The notes: generated from the letters alone by a model not told the origin. 64,000 bases of DNA from Opisthocomus hoazin (GCF_030867145.1 NC_134422.1:2758001-2822000); one strand, 5' to 3'. Shown: positions 1 through 13,015, counted from the first letter of the stretch. Numbers and translations: made by a program.

Positions 1-2370
1 TCTTGGGGTTTATTCCATTCTACGTTTCTGCCAGGTGATGGGGTAGCTGGTCCTGAAGGAATTGCCACCTTTCACAGCAAGACTGGTACGAAACAAGGGA
101 GTCAGCCACTAGTGGAAACATCTTGCAATAAAGGCAAGGACTTGGACCGCAGCAGAACCTGCCACTCTCCTGCGGCACCAAGCGACAGCCATCAGGAGTA
201 TCAGAAAGGCCTCAAAAGCACCAAATCCACTGGGTGCGCCAAGCCCCACGGCCTCTACCCCGCAGACAGGAGGTCCAGGTCCCTCTCTGTCTAAGCGGAC
301 ATGCAACGTCCAGTCTCATCAGTGCATCACCGAAGGAAAATAATCCTGAAAGTCTTATTGTCAAGACACTGCTTCACCGGCAAGCTGTAGAGGCATTTCT
401 CTTTCCACCTTTGACCCCAACACACACCTCCTTACCCCATACTTCTTGTGCAGGAGGATCATGACGAATACAAGACCCAAACGTCTGCAGCCGGCAGAAA
501 GCAGCTGGCTTTCATCTCCCCAACATGCAACAACTAGACCCTATGTCCCCAAGCTGTTTTCATCAAAATTCTCTTTGACCTGAGTGATGACCATTTTATT
601 TCCATAAAGGCACAATGCTCAGAGCCAGTCTAAGTTCCTGTTCCAGCCGAAACCCAAAACAGAGGTTCTCCAGGTCAGGTTGGTCAGATGTCTGGGAAAC
701 CAGAGTCCTCATCATGCAGCCTCCCACCTTTCCAGCTGGTGGCAATGCTCTGGCCAAAGCCATCACCACACAAGTCACTTTTTGCTTAAAATTCAGAAAC
801 AATTTCCAAAATACGAACAGAAGCTTTTGTGAGTCCCTATTTCCATGTCCCTCAACTTGAGGGAAAAGCAAAGAGGGGATGAGCAGCGAGGACCGTTCCT
901 GCTCCCACTGAAACACCTACTCCTGAGTGCTCCGAACATCTGAAGTTTCACTTTTTCCCACCAACGAAACCAGGGTGAGAAAAAGGCAGGAAAGAACGAT
1001 CCCTGCTCAGTATCCGTTTCCATAGAAACACCAAAATTAAGAGAGAGAGAGAAGACTTTTAACATCACCCAGTCCATACCTGTGCCAGTCCCGGAGTTTC
1101 GAGACCCTCTTGCACCGGAGCTGACAAAATGCACCTCCATGGTAATTTTGCCAACTTACTGACAACACTGCCTTGAGAGCTATCCCAAATGGAGTTACAC
1201 GTTACTGTCATCTAACCAGGCAGCAAATGCTTGATGTGCCCATCTCCCAAGGGTAGTCCTCCGGCTGCGAGGAACCAGTGACGGGCACGAGACACCCTCA
1301 CGCTCAGCTCTTGCCTTAGGAGCTCACAGATATGTTTAACTGACGAGATGCATCAACATCACTCGCTGAGCAAGGCAAACATGGGAGTTATTTGGACAGG
1401 GTTAGCAGGTTTGCAGTATCCAGATGGAACACACAGCTCCTCCAGGAACGTGAATATCATCTTTATTTTTTTTTTCAGCAAATTAATACAGGCCATGAGC
1501 CAGACTGTGTCAAGAGGAATGCTCACATAAGGGAAGCAATCACACTGCGGCCCTTTGTCCTAACAAACCATCATCGTATCTCCCATCGCTGCTGGTTTTC
1601 CCAGCTAGAGCAAACAGACAAAGCGGGTTACCAGCCTGCTATCTGACACCGAGGTCTGGGGATCCCCGTGGTTATGACAAGAGATGTACTCCATCGATGG
1701 CTAGGAAGGAGGAATTTCATCTTCTCCTTTGCCTCTCATGTGAACGCTTGGAAATGAAAACATATGTGCCAAGAAATCCTCGAAGCATTAATGAAAACTG
1801 GATGCTGCTTCTTGTTACTTTCTAAATTTGATATATAACAGGAACACCGAAAAATGTGCAAAGGAATGTTCTTTCCCCACCGCCCCCCCTAAATGACAAC
1901 AAGCTTTTCCCTGGTAGCTTGCAACGCTGTCTCTGTTCCATAAAAACACAATAAAAATCACAGTGAGAAACACTAGAAGAGATTGACAGAGTAAAACAGA
2001 AACAAAGTAGAAAACTGAAGGCATCAAGAGTAAGCTCTTAAGTCTCTTCTTCCTAAACTTCCCAATGATCTTCTCTGCTGCTCTGTTTTATTACCTCTCA
2101 GAAGGGTTTTAGCTTTAATATATATTGGAATTACTGGGAAAAGGAAATACTTTAAACATTTAGGCATCCTAACTCTTTCAAGAGAGGTTCCTTAACCTTT
2201 AATCCTCCTTCCTCCACCCGCGGGCCACGCAATATGCAAGGCAAAAGGTCAGTAATGTGGACAAAGGCAGCAGTCGGAGTCAAACCCACTTTTCTTCTAC
2301 CTGGGCTATCTGCAGCCAGTGCACAAACACACTTCACTGACTTTTATTACTGCTAAGGGCTGATGTGCTC

Positions 2371-2399
2371 AGTTTAAATACTTGGCAAGTATTTAAACT
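2371..2399. repeat. Perfect 14-bp inverted repeat with 1-nt spacer
   Basis: The left arm, 2,371-2,384, reads AGTTTAAATACTTG. After a single G at 2,385, its exact reverse complement fills 2,386-2,399. The arms are AT-rich and the flanking bases (C and A) do not extend the match. It could form a cruciform or be a dimeric protein-binding site. No function can be assigned from sequence. Confidence 0.9.
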
Positions 2400-5300
2400 A
2401 CTCGACATCCACGCACGGCCAAGCAGAAGAGCGTGTGGGCTTACCGGGGAGGGAGAGCGGCACATCAGCTCTGCCCAAGAGCTCACAGTTGGCCAGCCAG
2501 GTCCTCAGCTGATGCGAATCGGTTCTGCTCCCTCTACCTGCACCCTGGGGGCTTTTTGGGGGTCACCAGTCTATCTGTGATCAGCCCTGCCCTGCTGCCG
2601 TTGACCAAGCTCATCAGGGGCAACAACTGTCACGAACGTAACGATGGGCACGTGGTCTTTGCTGTGATGCCTGCCAGGCACCCTGTCACCACTGTGCACT
2701 GAAATATTTAATCTGTGTTTTGGGATGGCTCCTGGCATGCATTTTCTAAAGTAAACATCCGCAGCAAAATCAGCTCCAGATCCCTGAAGGCTGGGCAGCT
2801 CGACAGAAATGCTTAGTGCTGCAACGATAAATATTCACGAGGCGCTCCAGGGAGCAGAGCTTTCATTTCCTCTGCCGGTGAGGTGACCATGCTGCCCTGC
2901 ACGGGCTACAGACGCTTCCCCTACATCATCGAGAAGACCGGAGGGACAGCAAGCTCGAAGCGAGACTGCCAGGCAATAACGTGCTACAAAAGAGATGTGT
3001 ATACACGACAGCCACCCTGCCCCAGTGACCTTTCAAAATACATTCGCTTTATCAGTTCCGTAATGTCATCCCCTTGTGCCCACACTTACAAGAAATATCA
3101 TTTTCTCCACAAGTCACTTCACTCCCAAAAAGCTCTCAAAGAAATAGCACAGACGCGTGGAATAAGTGCAGCCGCTGGCGCACACGAGGACAGAGCAGCA
3201 TGACCCACCAGCTGAAGGCAGCTCACCGAAAAGCCTCTTCAGGGTGAAAAAGCGAACACGACACAAAAGGATAAAGCTCTAAAAGAGATTCGGCCCTTCT
3301 GCTGAATCAACCAAACTGCTTCCACACCAAACTGATTCACCCAACTGAATATTTGGCCCCAGAGGATCCATCCCTCAAACCAAGTCACTCTAAAACTTGT
3401 TTATTTAATGCAGGAAGGATGGGCAAAGACTGGCAAGCAGGAGCTGAAGTCTCCCTCCTCCTCTCTCTCTCACCACACATTGCTATATAGGTTGATCAGA
3501 ACAGGCTGCGAGCAGCTGAGCTGGGTTTGCTCCCAGGGGATGCTGCGGATGAGTTTCAGAATGATGAAATGATGATCTTACCATGACCTAATGGGACTTC
3601 TTTGTCCGTCTATGGAGAAGCCTTCAATGAGCCCACAGCTCATACGGTTTATCACCATAGTTGGTGATGAGCAACTCTGGAACCGTTGCAGGGAGATGAA
3701 TAAAGATGCAAGTCTGAAGATTCAACTACGTAGAGCTGTGCTTGATGATGCCTTTTGTTAGACACCCCAGCCACTGATTTATACTCGCTGTCAAAAGGAA
3801 GCTAAAGATAGCGTTTGGAAGACAGCACAAAACGTTGGGTCTGCTGTATGGGGCTCAAACAAAACTATACGTTCAAGAAAATTGTACGCATGCTGCTGTG
3901 CCTCTGGGTCTCACATAGTTTATCCACAGGTCTGGAACAAATGATAAGTCAACTCCAGCTAAATCACACTACAGCCAAAGCTGTGGATGTCAAAGTTGTG
4001 CATTGACAGTGGCCCAGCCTGGTTGGGAAGTAATTGGGGATGCAACTAAAGATTGAGCTGGGGATCAGTAATACGCAGCAGGAATGACGCTTCCAAAGTA
4101 GCACAGCAGTTTGCCCCCACTAGACCCATTTCTTCTGATCAGTATCTGTCCAAGAGGAAAACAGGATCAACTGATCATTTACACCAGCCACCTTCTATTA
4201 TTTTTTCAGCAGTTTTAAAGATATTGACAAATAAAAATGCAAACCGATCTGCATTAAGCAAGGTTCTGGCTGTTCTTTGCAGGTTTAAATTTGAAATGCA
4301 GCACGTGAACCCATAGCATTTGATGGCTTCGTCGTACGAGCAGGGCATTTCAGCTAACTTCAGTCTCCCTTTGATCATCTTGCATGTCTCATCTGTTCAC
4401 ATCGTAACTTTTGAGGAGGATTTCTGATGTCTTCTTCTGAAGTTCATGTAAGAAAGTGAAGAGCCTTTATTTCAGGTTACCTTTAGAAAGGAGGAGGCTG
4501 ACACATGCAAAATGTAGTTTTCAGTCACTTGTTTTAGTCATTTCAACACGAGAAAAGGAATCCGTCAGTGACAAATTAGTAGGTTGGTTGTTATTCCTAA
4601 CCTGGTAAAAGAGAATATCAAACCTACCAGAAACGTGTTCTGGAAATTATACTATTTCTTATTCTTTGTAAAGCATAAATAGGTGCTATGCCATGGAATT
4701 AGGCAAAAAATGCATTAGCAAAATAGCAAAGTAGGAACAAGAGTTTGGTAACAGAAAAATATAATAGCACCCAGCCAGATTTGTCAGCAGGAGCATTTTG
4801 CTCTCAACAATACAGATGCTCTCCAAGTTAATAGGTTTGACTCTAGATCTATTACAAGGCAAAATGTAATAACTCGAACGATTATTAGTTCATCTAGTTG
4901 TCTCTACCCAAGGTTGCTCTACAGCAACAATTTTACCCTGAAGTACCAGACCGATGCTGGGGAGCCTGGCCAGAGAGACTTCACACATGGATTCTGACCC
5001 ACTCAGTGACTCGTGATCAGAAATATTTGGGGAATTACTAATATGCAACGCAACTTAATGTCTATTTTTTATTCTGGTTTCCATTAAAGGCATCGGAAGG
5101 TCTTTTATTGACTTTAATGGGGTCTAAATGTGGGTAACAAAAACCCTGATGAGACTTTGCAAGAAGGTTCTCTGGACCGATCCCTGAAATTCTGGGCACT
5201 TCTCACCTCCTTCTCCCCAGAACCGAATGGTGGATTCGCTCCTGATGCACAGAACAGAAGAGGGTGGGATTTTAAGCATTTCTGCTATTGCATGGCAGCG

Positions 5301-7538
5301 GCGTGCTTCTCGGTGACTGATTTCCTCAAGTTTCCAGCCAGGGGGTTTGGTTAAGCTCTGTAAATTTTTGTAGAAGGGGCCTCCAACTGTCCTGACTTAC
5401 ATGTCAAAGGAGATACTTTATCCAACACATCCATCACCCACCCCATCTCCTCAGAGTGGGCAGTTTTGTGATATCTGGTGTTACATACTGCCAGATGCTG
5501 GGCTCTTTCATTCGCTGCCAGACACGAACAGTCTCTTAACTCACAGGCAACACATGATGCCATAAACCTTTTTGCGAGACATACTTCATAACTATGAGGG
5601 TTAAAAAGTATGACCCCATATATTTAAAAAACAATAAATGAGGAATTTAGTGGAGTAAGTAGCCCATTAGGCATGGCCCTATGTTTAAGCATGAATTTTG
5701 ACATCTCAGATTTTCTAAGAGAACACTTTCCAGATGGAAAAATAAAGGTTTACCAAAATAGAAATGCCCTATAAAACCACTGATTTTGATACAGTTCTGA
5801 TGGGAACCCGTCTCCTTACCTGCCATCTAGCACATCTGGCACGCAGACCCGGACCCAATTGCCTGGAAGACCATGTTTCAGAGCAGATGCATGGCTGAGG
5901 ACCACCACGGCCAAGAGCCGGGACTCAGAGCACTTCCAGCCCGCTAAGCCCGCTGTCTTTCCCACCGGGAGGTCGAGGGGGAGAGCTCCATCTCCTTCTC
6001 CTCCTCTTTGCAGATCTCTCCATCCAAGACCTGGGACCTTGGTCCAGCAGAACAGCAACGCTCAAGTGTCGTCCTGATGCAAAGCAGTCCCTTTTCATGT
6101 TCAAGTTCAATGTGAAACAAATTCAGGTCACACTGAGGTTAGTCCAGGCTACTTCTGGTCTCCAGCCTTGGTGACAGTCTCAGCACTGAACGTTTGATAC
6201 CTAAATGCCCTATTTGCTCTCACAAAGAGACAGATCCAGAGCGGGAGCAACACCTCCCAGTCGTAAATGTAAATACCTCCCACAACACCCAACCTGCAGA
6301 CATCACCTCGGATGCGGCAGCATCCCAGGAGGAGCTGCTGGAAGTGATACCTGGAAAGGAGACAGGAATCCCCCCACTCCCCCCATGTGAGTGGGGAGGG
6401 CTGAAGGCAGGAGCAGCTCATGCCACTACCCCAGGCAAAATATGCCTGTTTAATCCCTACCAAGCAAGTTATGAAGCTTTTAAAGCTCAACCTCCCCCTC
6501 TTCAGTCAAACATTAAAAGCTACAGTACGAATCGAGATGAATCAATGTCTGCCTTACAGGCTCAGATCCATTTGGGTAACCACAAATCAGGGCTCCTACT
6601 CAAAGGAGGTCGCCACATCTGGAAACAGCACATCCCAGTTTAGCATAGCTGCTAAATTTCTCTCTTTGGTAAAAATGTAAACTGGTAGTTTACAGATACA
6701 GGGGAAGTTATGCTGGTAAAGGATTCCCAGTAAAACTCCCTAAGCTCTGGCAGAGCTAGACCCAGCCGGTTGTCGGGGAAATGCTCACTTCCCCCGTCTG
6801 TTCATTCCGAAGCACGTTCAAAGGGGCAGGGGAGCTGAGCAAGACACAGAGCAACGCCCCGAGATAAAGGAGTAAATCCCTTTCAGGTTCACAGAAACAG
6901 ATCTGGGGGGGATGTCTTTCCAAAAAGAAAACAGATTGTGCTAAGACTTATCTCCTGCATTTGCACCACTTGCTAAAAAGCCTCTTTTCCCAGTGGCAGT
7001 GAACAAATCTCCCAGCCTAGTATCTGGAAATGCCAGAAGAAAGAGATTGTTCGTATAAACACATACATTTCCAGGGGAAGTTTACTCTTCCTATAGCCAG
7101 AGGATGTTTACTTTTCTAGAAGAAGAGTCTGTTAAAACCTTTCTTCCCTTCTACTTCATCACCGTTTCACTGGCACTTAGGAACAGACATTCCTCTTCTC
7201 AAACACAAGGTTTAGCGGGTCAAGTGAAAGGGGAGCCGCAGTTGTATATGCAAGAAAAAATAAATAGGGGGGAATGAAATGAATAAACAAAGAGGCTGAG
7301 TTAGAGCTCGGAGATGAGAAGTTCCCCGACCTGGGCAGTGACACAGGCAGGCAGTGTGATGGCTGAAGACTGTCGACTCAAGGAGCACGAGCCCAGGGCT
7401 AAGCTCTGCAGGTCAGACCCACGGTGCTCCAAAATGTCACAGGGGCCACAGCCTGGAACCCTCCCTCTGTCCCTCCCTCCTTCTGCCACTGCTCATGGAG
7501 CAGTTTCGAACCCCAGGGAATGTGACCGGCATGCTACG

Positions 7539-7554
7539 AGAGCCGGCCGGCTCT
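7539..7554. repeat. 16-bp perfect GC-rich palindrome
   Basis: AGAGCCGGCCGGCTCT is its own reverse complement and contains two overlapping CCGG sites around a central GGCC. It lies outside any CpG island or gene. Confidence 0.85.
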
Positions 7555-8449
7555 TGGTACGCTCAGTTACTGATTTGCTGCGAGCAGGTTTTAGAGATCA
7601 AAAATCAATGTCAACGATTTTAACTTCGGTTTAACAAAGTCCTAATGAAGTTTAATGGCTGCCATTAGGTAAATTGCAAGCACCAGCACTATCCATCATC
7701 GCACAGAAACAGAGATACTTAAAAAGGCATTTTCAAGTTTCTTATACGGTACAGTAAGAATAAAGGATATCGCATTATTTTTATGACCGCTTAACAAGCT
7801 TCTGCAGCAGTCAGATAAGCGCCTACAAATGAAAAACCACTGCACTCATATTCAGGTACAATTCCACTGCCTTCAGATGAATCCCAGCTGGTTAACTGCT
7901 GGGCGAACTGGGCCATACAAGCAGCAACGGCCCACGGGAAGGATGAAACCCTGGCTTTGGGAAAACAGGCAAAAACCACAACTCTAATGCTTACAGAAGA
8001 ATTCCAAAAGCCTCTATTCGGACTGGCTTAAAAAAATTTTACCTTTTGGCTAACGAATAAAGATGAAGACAAAGAGGCTTTGATTAAGGTCTTGTTCCTG
8101 TGACAAGTGAAGAGGACAGGAGAACCCCCTCGAGGCTGGGCTTTATGTAGCAGAGTGCTTGCTTCAGGAACAGTACGTGGTTCTCTGCGAAAGAAAAACA
8201 TCCCCCATACTGAACAGCACAGGAATCCAGGTCCATCACTCCTAACCCAAGTAAACAGGTTACGACGGTGGTGCCATGGAGCTGAGCAGATACTGAAGAT
8301 GCCAGTGCAGGTGCTGGCTGACAAACCCCAAACTGTCCAGGAGTGCTTGATGCTTGTGTGAGAAGAGCCCGCGGATTTTCAGGAACACAGAAGCACCCGG
8401 TCACTGGAAAAGCCACGTTTCCACACCGGATCTCTGGAGCTCTCCAGTT

Positions 8450-8638
8450 ACAGAATCACAGAATCACAGAATGGTAGGGGTTGGAAGGGACCTCTGGGGG
8501 TCACCCAGTCCAACCCTTCTGCCAAAGCAGGGTCACCTACAGCAGGCCGCACAGGACCGCGTCCAGGCGGGTCTTGAATATCTCTGGAGAAGGAGACTCC
8601 ACAACCTCCCTGGGCAGCCTGGTCCAGGGCTCCGTCAC
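8450..8638 (-). mobile_element. CR1 LINE 3' fragment
   Basis: Read on +, it begins with repeated cacagaat units followed by a ggttggaagggacc-type segment. This is the reverse complement of the CR1 3' end (TTCCAACC then ATTCTGTG repeats). It matches the copy starting at 11,063 through the 'ccagggctcc' segment and then stops. A further short stretch at about 8,645-8,695 (dccaaggatgg, ccacagcttctctggg type) looks like a piece of a second, more diverged CR1. Both are non-autonomous dead fragments. Confidence 0.88.
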
Positions 8639-8699
8639 TGAGTTCTGAAGACCTCCAAGGATGGAGTTTCCACAGCTTCTCTGGGTCCTGGAAGAGCAG

Positions 8700-10684
8700 A
8701 GCGAATAAGGGCTGAAAATTCACCATTTGCTTGTCTTAGGCACCAAAACATCTTCCCGGAGGCTCCTCTGGCTCCTCTGCTTGCAGACCAAGGAACCCAG
8801 CACCTCTGGGGATGGTGAAGGAGAACACCAACTAGGGCTTGGAGCTCGGTTTTCAGGCAGAGGGTGGTGATGACCAGGGAAGACTCCTTTTCATGTCCCT
8901 CTTGCTCTAGAAATTGCTGCAGCTGCTGAGACACTTCCCCGTGCTGCACCCCGTTCGAACCGCCGAGAGGAAGCCACTGTCACCAAAAAAAAGACCAATA
9001 AGGAAAAAGAGCATCTCAGTAACACACCAGGAAAAGCTGGACGTGCTCTTCAGGTTTCACTGCAAAAATTGCTGCGGGCTCCTGGACAGAGACGGTTTCT
9101 TCCACCTTCATGGAAAGCAGCATCCTGTGAACTGAACCTATGTGCATTTTTCAGAAAAGACTTTAAAATGAGGAATTAGGTATCATCTTGTGTGCTTTTC
9201 TTCCTCTCCCCCGAACTGAGAAAAGTAATCTCCGAGGGAAGAATTTAATCAAAGCCAGCTGCTAATTACTTTCCTGACACCAGGGGAGAAGAATGTTGGC
9301 ATCAGAAATATCTGGAAGATTTTCATGATTAATATTTGATAAATCTGTAATTGGATCGTTTGATTTTTTGGTCTCCTTTGAATAGAGGTAAAAACTTTAT
9401 TGAAATTAATCTTTATGAATTCAGGCCACAAACTTCAGGGGATGATAACTCACTGATTGATTTGAGTATCTTGAAGTGCTAACCCTGGAGAGAAGATAAA
9501 TTGGGATTGCCTAAGGACAAGTCAATACAGACTGAATGTAATCCAGAGTGCTTTCCTATTAAGGGAAATAAATTACATTCTATGAAGAGTTAAAGTTGAA
9601 TATCTCTAGCCTTTTTTTGCTGAAGTTCAGAGATTTGACATGAATATTTAATTTAAAAGCAAATAAGAATTAAGTGTGCTAACATTGAATTAATAAAATA
9701 GTTGAGCAGCATGCAATAGTGAGCAAATGTTCTCATGAAAAAATACGAAAATCGAAAGTACAACATTATAGTTATCTAACATATCATATTGTATAGAAAT
9801 GGAGAAAAGACTTTCTCTGGATCCCAATAAAATAAAGCAGAAATTCTATTAAATGCAGTAAGAACATTGTGGGTCTGAATAGTATTACTACGAATAAAAA
9901 AAACAATTTCTTGCTCTGATTTTTAGCTATTGAGTTATGTATTGAAATCTTTAGATCTGGTGTATGTCAATAACCCAGCAGCAAAGCAAAAGAACCTGTC
10001 CAGAAATATCTGGTCTCTAACTAAAGCAAATTAAAGGCCATGGGCACATTCACTGAGGGATCTGAATGCCCAGTCTTTTATTTTGAAGGCACGAGATTAA
10101 AGTTCCCTTTCCTTAACCCACATCACTGCTTTGAACGGACAGCAAAGAAACGGCAAAAAATAAGAAAGAAGAGTCTTAATCCTAGAATTCCAACGTGGCT
10201 CGTGGGCGTTTCCCCTCTACTGCAGAGGCAAACAGCAATAAAGCTTTTTCATATTAGCTTTAAAGCAGATTTGGGTTTGGGCACCTCTCCCCTGGTACTT
10301 TTAATTCAGCATTTAAATAGCTGCATTAGTATGCGCAGCGCTTTCCGCATATGCAAGCAGGGAGGGTTTTGCCTCAAAGAACTCATCACCTAAATTAAAT
10401 CACAATATGGAAAAAATGACTGAAAAGCTACCCGAAAGCAACACTGACTCTTCAGATAGCGACAAAGCTTTCTTCTTTCCGCTTTCCATCGCGGCCAAGA
10501 TTTATGAGACGGCAAGGTATAGAGGGCGATCGCCTGCGCCAGGCAAGCAAAAAAGGCCAAACTTGGAGACAAAGACGACGTGTGGAAGGCTACTCCAGAC
10601 ACAGAATTAGGAAATTGATGAAGATGGCTTTCTTAGAAAAGCTAGAAAGACGTAGCGTACGAGAAGTCACGGATTTGGTAGATA
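8700..10684. other. Intergenic DNA, no gene seen
   Basis: The second half is AT-rich. Short frames at 8,914-9,135 and 10,040-10,393 show no recognisable domain. I see nothing supportable here. Confidence 0.55.
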
Positions 10685-10796
10685 GGGCATGATGGCTAGT
10701 GGAAGATGTCCCTGCTCATGGCAGGGGGATTGGGACCAGATGATCTTTAAGATCCCTTCCAACCCAAACCATTCTATGATTTTATGATTCTACAGC
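10685..10796 (+). mobile_element. CR1 LINE 3' end
   Basis: The segment contains a ggaccagatgatctttaagatcccttccaaccc-type stretch, ending with ATTCTATGATTTTATGATTCT, the variant octamer tail of a CR1 element on the + strand. It is strongly 5'-truncated, so only the 3' UTR-like tail remains. Confidence 0.88.
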
Positions 10797-11062
10797 TAAA
10801 GCGTTTGAAGTGGATGAGGAAAAAGGCAAATACAAAGCTGAAAAAGAAGCAGCCAAGACGATCCTTCCCATAAACACACATCAGGCCAGAGGGGGAGAAA
10901 TGTGTCATGTTCCAGGTGACGTTAAAAACAAGGATGGCCATTCGAACCCAGGTTATGTACAGGAAAACCAGTCCGGTCCTGCAAATGACAAGGGAGCACG
11001 TGCGGGAGCTCTACACAGGCACAGGGACGTGGCCTTGGAATCAGCACTCTAGACTGTGTATC

Positions 11063-11755
11063 ACAGAATCACAGAATCACAGAATCACTGAATCACAGAA
11101 CCCACAGGGGTTGGCAGGGCCCTCTGTGGATCACCCAGTCCAACCCCCTGCCCAAGCAGGGTCACCCAGAGCAGGCTGCACAGCACCGCGTCCAGGCGGG
11201 GCTGGAATATCTCCAGAGAAGGAGACTCCACAGCCTCCCTGGGCAGCCTGGGCCAGGGCTCCGGCACCCTCAGAGGGAAGAAGTTCTTCCTCCTGTTCAG
11301 ACGGAACTTCCTGTGCCTCAGTTTGTGCCCGTTGCCCCGTGTCCTGTCGCTGGGCACCACTGGAAAGAGTCTGGCCCCATCCTCCTGACCCCCACCCTGC
11401 AGATATTTAGAGGCATTTCTAAGGTCCCCTCTCAGCCTTCTCTTCTCCAGGCTGAACAAGCCCAGCTCCCTCAGCCTCTCCTCGTAGCAGAGATGCTCCA
11501 GTCCCCTCCTCATCCTCGTAGCCCTCCGCTGGACTCTCTCCAGTAGCTCCTCATCTTTCTTGAAGTGGGAAGCCCAGCACTGGACACAGCACTGCAGATG
11601 GGGCCTCACCAGGGCAGAGTAGAGGGGAAGGAGAACCTCCCTCGCCCTGCTGCCCACACTCCTCCTAATGCACCCCAGGATCCCATTGGCCTTCTTGGCA
11701 GCCAGGGCACGCTGCTGGCTCATGGTCACCCTGTCGTCCCCCAGGACACTTAGAT
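11063..11755 (-). mobile_element. CR1 LINE, 5'-truncated, with open reading frame for the C-terminal part of the RT protein
   Basis: On + it starts with about five cacagaat-type units (the CR1 3' tail in reverse) and extends about 690 bp. On the minus strand a single uninterrupted frame from 11,801 to 11,085 covers the CR1 ORF2 C-terminal region. Recognisable stretches are [54 protein letters not shown] and [15 protein letters not shown]. This is the region after the reverse-transcriptase palm, and the catalytic YxDD box and endonuclease are absent through 5' truncation. The intact frame and the good match to the 30 kb, 32 kb and 43 kb copies suggest recent insertion. Confidence 0.93.
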
Positions 11756-11759
11756 TCTG

Positions 11760-12317
11760 TGGAAGCAATCCATCTACTCCGCAGGGCTCAGAACCACACA
11801 CCAGCTACCTTCGTGTCACCTGTTTTCCTCGGGGCCGCACAGACCTGCCCGCAAACACAGCCTGGAGCACCTTCCACCGCAGACGGCGGGCAGAGCGGAG
11901 TAAAACTGCGGCTTCCAGCCACGCCGCTCCGTCACCACACGAAGGAGAACGCTTTCCACGCCTGCACAGGCGCTCGCTTTTATAACTTCTGCAGTTAATT
12001 AACTTTACGTAGCAGTAAATATATGAATTAATAGGTATTTCAGAGCTCAGCCCACGGAATTGCCTCAGCGCAGACCTAGCTCATAATGAAGTTTATTTTA
12101 AACAGAAGGCGGCTGTGTGAGCCAACCTCACCCCAGATCCCGAAGCGCAGAACCAGGGAGCAACGCTGGCTCACCAAAAGTGAGGAAGACAAAGCCGCCG
12201 GTTCACTGAAGGACGTTTTTATTCTCATTTTGTGGAACAGTCAGTTGAGGAAACTGCACCTCGCCCTCCGAGGAGCGGTTTTGTCAGCAGAAGCGGCCTT
12301 GACGCTCCCCGTCCTCA
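11760..12317. other. Spacer between CR1 copies, no gene seen
   Basis: Short, moderately GC-rich sequence. The overlapping frames in this stretch have no recognisable domains. Confidence 0.5.
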
Positions 12318-12567
12318 GGAAACGGCCTCAAGTTGCGTCAGGGGAGGTTCAGATTGGATATTGGGGAAAATTTCTGTACTGGAAGAGTGGCCACGCATTG
12401 GACCAGGCTGCCCAGGGCAGTGGTGGAGTCCCCATCCCTGGAGGGGTTCAAAAACCGTGTGGATGTTGCACTTCGGGACACGGTTTAGCAGGCATGGGGG
12501 TGTTGGGGGCGACAGTTAGATTAATGATCTTAGAGGTCTTTTCCAGCCTTCATGAGTCTATGAAATC
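12318..12567 (+). mobile_element. CR1 LINE 3' fragment of a second subfamily, close to the MMADHC promoter
   Basis: It contains the CR1 stretches ggcctcaagttg, ggttcagattggatat, accaggctgcccagggcagtg, ccatccctggaggggttc, ttcgggacacggtttagcag and ttagaggtcttttcc, ending near 'catgagtctatg'. The protein-level signature is the end of ORF2. The same subfamily recurs at 38,084-38,250. Its 3' end lies about 420 bp upstream of the likely MMADHC transcription start, at the edge of the CpG island. Confidence 0.9.
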
Positions 12568-12984
12568 CCCGGGCCTAGCGGCCTTTGGGGGGGGGTAAGG
12601 GCACCCCGCTTTGCGTTCCGTGACTGACTCCTGGCGCACTCAACGGGTACTGCACCGCCGGCGCCGACACCACCACCCTGAGGAGCCCCCGCCGGGGCAG
12701 CCCCGGGCCCCCACGCTGAGGACAGACGCCAGCACCGGGTACCGCGGCCCCGCCGCCCGCTCGCCCTGAAGGGCCGAGCCTTCCGCCACCGGCCGCGGCC
12801 CCCGGCGCTCCCCTCCGAGCCTTCCCAACTCCCCCTCCTCGGCCCCAAGCAATCGAGCGCCGAACGGCTCGTCCTGCTTGGCTCCGCCCGCTCCGTCGCC
12901 CCGCTCATCGAGGTGTCGGTGGATCGGCTCGCTCGGCTTGGCGGCGGGCGCGGCGGGCGCGGCGGGCGCGCGGGTGCGCCGGGG

Positions 12985-13015
12985 GAAGGCGGCCGGCGCC
13001 ATTTTGCAGGAAGAG
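12985..13015 (+). other. MMADHC: MMADHC exon 1, non-coding (start approximate)
   Basis: A consensus splice donor, GAAGAG|GTGAGG, ends a non-coding exon at 13,015 and pairs with the acceptor before 13,283. The 5' limit is inferred from the YY1-type motif and could be further upstream. Confidence 0.6.

Larger units (their letters stand above)
1..8449. other. Intergenic DNA upstream of MMADHC, no gene seen
   Basis: No open reading frame here resembles a protein I know, and I found no run of exons with consistent phases and splice sites on either strand. The longest frame, 6,194-6,643 on +, has 149 codons, no recognisable domain and no supporting splice or poly(A) context, so I treat it as chance. 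Base composition is ordinary for bird intergenic DNA. The only structures noted are the palindromes at 2,371 and 7,539. In human this side of MMADHC is, from memory, a long gene-poor interval toward RND3. Confidence 0.6.

Noticed and set aside
6194-6643. 149-codon frame on +
   Set aside because: No recognisable domain, no splice or poly(A) support, and composition like translated non-coding DNA.
7500-7570. tRNA B-box-like GGTTCGAA on the minus strand
   Set aside because: No cloverleaf forms: the acceptor arms do not pair and no proper A box or anticodon arm is present.
10935-11000. Second GGTTCGAATG B-box-like site on minus
   Set aside because: The surrounding sequence cannot fold as a tRNA, and the A box is missing.
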